Part shown: piece by piece, positions 62,251-64,000 of the stretch | Position numbering within the stretch: the first letter of the stretch is position 1 | Layout of the letters: every line of letters starts with the position of its first letter | From: CBDDBH01 sp965225625 | GTDB lineage: Bacteria; Pseudomonadota; Gammaproteobacteria; JADZEE01 | Length of the DNA: 64,000 nt | Reading direction: 5' to 3' | Assembly (NCBI GenBank): GCA_965225625.1 | Contig: CBDDBH010000029.1 | Coordinates: 62,001-126,000 of the forward strand | Notes under the pieces: generated by a model | The model's input: the letters and a program-made list of their open reading frames with translations, nothing else | Told to the model about the DNA's origin: nothing | Databases searched by the model: none | Translations under genes and position numbers: made by a program

Positions 62251-64000
62251 CTAGAATCTGGTAGATATCTCCTTCTCCGGCTGGCCCAGTCCGTCGCCAC
62301 TGTGCCGTTGCGTGACCCCATCGTGCAGGTGGTAGGTCAAGTCAGCGAGCCGCTCGATATTCGGGCGATGAGAAATGGCAAGGACGGTTAGCGTCGAATG
62401 TAGCTCAGCAAGCGTGTCGTAGATTTCCATCTCGCGCTTTTCGTCCAAAGCGCTGGTGGCCTCATCGAGAATCAGCAGTGCCGGCTTGTGCGCGAGCGCG
62501 CGGGCAATCACGATGCGTTGCCGCTGACCGCCCGACAGGCTCGCGCCGCGTTCGCCAACCGAGCTATGCAAACCCTCAGGCAACGACTCTACGAATTCGG
62601 ACGCGCCGGCCGCTTGTAATGCGAAGCGCGCATCTTCTTCGGTCAAAGACGCATCACCCAATGTCACGTTGTTCAATACGCTGTCGTGCAACAGACCGGT
62701 CTCCTGCGGGACATAACCAATCATTCGCCGCCAGGCGGTAAGATCAATTTCCTGCAGCGGTACATCATCGATCCACAGCTGACCGTTTTCAGGGCGCAAC
62801 AGGCCTGTCACCATATCGACGATAGTCGTCTTGCCGGAGCCCGATTCGCCAACGATGGCGCAGAAAGAGCCAGCCGGAATCGTCATCGAAACATTCTTGA
62901 GCACCTTGCGCTTGTCGTAGCTGAACTCGGCGCCCTCGATTTTGATACCACGTGTAAGCGTCGGGGCGCGGCTACCGGTAGCCGTTTCGCGTTCACCTTC
63001 GGCAACTTCTATGGCATCGGTTAATGACCAAAAGGCACTCTCGCTGACCGCCATGTTCTGGTACACGCGCTGGACTTTACCGGCCTGAAACAACGCCCGC
63101 GAGAGTAGAAAAATCAACGCCAACACGGCCGCCGGTGGGACGCTCAGCGTAACCACAGCGAAATAAAGTCCGACGGCTATGAACAGCGCCAGCATCGGTT
63201 CCTGCACGGCGCGCAAGGCCTCACTGGTCAGCACCTCGCGCTGCAGCGCATGCTTCAAAAGTTCGTTTTGGCTGTGCAGTACCGGGCCGACGAGTTCCTC
63301 CCTGGCCATGGACTTCAACGGTTTCACCGAGCGTAAGCCGTCGGTTAGTTGCGCCAGCAGCGACTTCAGCAGCTTTGTTTGACGGGTGCCCGCGCGTCGC
63401 GTGGCGCGTACCAGAAAGTTAAACAATGAAAGCAAGGCAGAACCACCAATCAAGGCAATTACGGTCGCCTGCCAGGACACTGCAATGGCGACGGCCGCGT
63501 ACACTAGTGCTTGCAATGCATAAGCGATAACGCGCGCCCCGTGATAGTAGGCCTGCGACGCGCGGATCGCCTCTGTGCCGACTGCGTTCGCCAGACTGCC
63601 GATGGGTTGATGGACGTAATATTCCCAACGCGCAGAGAGCAACGCCCGTATAAGCGTCAGGCGAAGATCGGTCGCGATATTGGCGATGGTGTAGCCAACT
63701 TCCTTGTAGGCGATAAGCCCCAGCAAACTTTTCAGCGCAATACCGATAACCATCACGGTCAGCAACACGCCGACAGTCGGCGTGATTCCAATGGATCGGA
63801 GGGTCTCCGGGACGAGGTATGCGATGCCGCTAGCATCTGCGGCGAGTTCGGTGCTAACCCCCGATTGTCCCGCGGCCATGCTATCGATTGCCACCGACAG
63901 GATCGGTACCAGCGTCGAGATGCCGATGCCCTCGACGATGCCGCCGACCAACAGTGCCATGACCACCGCGGCACTCTGGGCCGGGTAGCGGCGAGCGAAG
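62251..64000 (-). CDS. ABC exporter, fused membrane and ATPase domains (MsbA-like), 5' end outside the window
   Basis: The visible 583 codons contain six hydrophobic helices in the first 300 and a C-terminal ATPase: Walker A GESGSGKTT, Q-loop YVPQETGLL, signature LSGGQRQR, Walker B LLILDEATSALDE, and the H-loop (SHRP). The frame stays open to the window edge, so the true start is beyond 64000. Homodimeric exporters of this type move lipids or drugs; lipid A export is the MsbA role. Specific substrate unknown. Confidence 0.88.
   Translation of the reverse strand, partial: FARRYPAQSAAVVMALLVGGIVEGIGISTLVPILSVAIDSMAAGQSGVSTELAADASGIAYLVPETLRSIGITPTVGVLLTVMVIGIALKSLLGLIAYKEVGYTIANIATDLRLTLIRALLSARWEYYVHQPIGSLANAVGTEAIRASQAYYHGARVIAYALQALVYAAVAIAVSWQATVIALIGGSALLSLFNFLVRATRRAGTRQTKLLKSLLAQLTDGLRSVKPLKSMAREELVGPVLHSQNELLKHALQREVLTSEALRAVQEPMLALFIAVGLYFAVVTLSVPPAAVLALIFLLSRALFQAGKVQRVYQNMAVSESAFWSLTDAIEVAEGERETATGSRAPTLTRGIKIEGAEFSYDKRKVLKNVSMTIPAGSFCAIVGESGSGKTTIVDMVTGLLRPENGQLWIDDVPLQEIDLTAWRRMIGYVPQETGLLHDSVLNNVTLGDASLTEEDARFALQAAGASEFVESLPEGLHSSVGERGASLSGGQRQRIVIARALAHKPALLILDEATSALDEKREMEIYDTLAELHSTLTVLAISHRPNIERLADLTYHLHDGVTQRHSGDGLGQPEKEISTRF

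Noticed and set aside
1..64000. tRNA, rRNA, CRISPR array, retron or riboswitch
   Set aside because: No cloverleaf, spacer-repeat array or conserved riboswitch pattern was recognised by eye; this is not exhaustive.

Overview
The window looks like chromosomal DNA of a Gram-negative proteobacterium, most likely an uncultivated gammaproteobacterium. The evidence is an MlaA outer-membrane lipoprotein, an MsbA-like ABC exporter, many lipobox signal peptides, OmpR-type two-component genes, TolQ/ExbB-type proton-channel genes and REP-like intergenic palindromes. No rRNA, tRNA or CRISPR array was seen. The species call is inference only.

1-14.4 kb holds metabolic genes: two lipoproteins (one with a Rossmann fold), homogentisate 1,2-dioxygenase, two MFS transporters, a luciferase-like oxidoreductase with a Rid-family gene, an arylformamidase-like hydrolase, a second Rid-family gene between two inverted ~100 bp palindromic elements, and a PPOX-family protein. 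An RND/MMPL exporter gene here is broken by two insertion sequences, an IS630 with TA duplication and an IS256 with a 9-bp duplication. Removing both in silico restores one 770-codon frame exactly.

14.4-28.0 kb is a single-strand run of thirteen tightly packed genes: Ser/Pro-rich lipoprotein, large lipoprotein, TPR protein, PEGA-SUMF1 protein, small secreted protein, ExbB/MotA-like channel, actin-fold-like/FHA protein, two VWA proteins with an ExbD-like N-terminal helix, two more lipoproteins, an M48 metallopeptidase and a DUF6607-like protein. I know no named system with this composition. It reads as a proton-driven envelope machine and is the main candidate for an undescribed system. Upstream (28.4-32.8 kb) are a rubredoxin plus membrane desaturase, a SnoaL-like protein, a Rieske oxygenase and a QueG-like 4Fe-4S protein.

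About 32.8-44.05 kb is an accessory island: terminase-small-subunit-like protein, HGG-motif protein, serine recombinase, ArdC antirestriction protein and many small hypothetical genes. It includes a graveyard of related membrane-anchored proteins broken by stops, frameshifts and truncation, and a 1.2-kb patch of foreign gene ends (sulfotransferase tail, SDR, dockerin-like tail). The island ends inside a truncated glutathione S-transferase gene.

44.8-64 kb returns to the chromosomal backbone: DJ-1/PfpI, MetE-like protein, PepSY protein, fatty acyl-AMP ligase, SDR, GST, LLM oxidoreductase, MlaA, 2OG oxygenase, glycosyltransferase, an OmpR-type regulator/kinase pair, a giant beta-propeller hybrid sensor with REC and cyclase domains (interrupted by TGG to TGA) and an ABC exporter. 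A triple direct repeat, TTAAC every 11 bp, lies upstream of the regulator, the hybrid sensor, mlaA and the acyl-AMP ligase, which predicts a local regulon. A 249-bp tandem duplication copies the regulator's operator and the sensor's 3' end.
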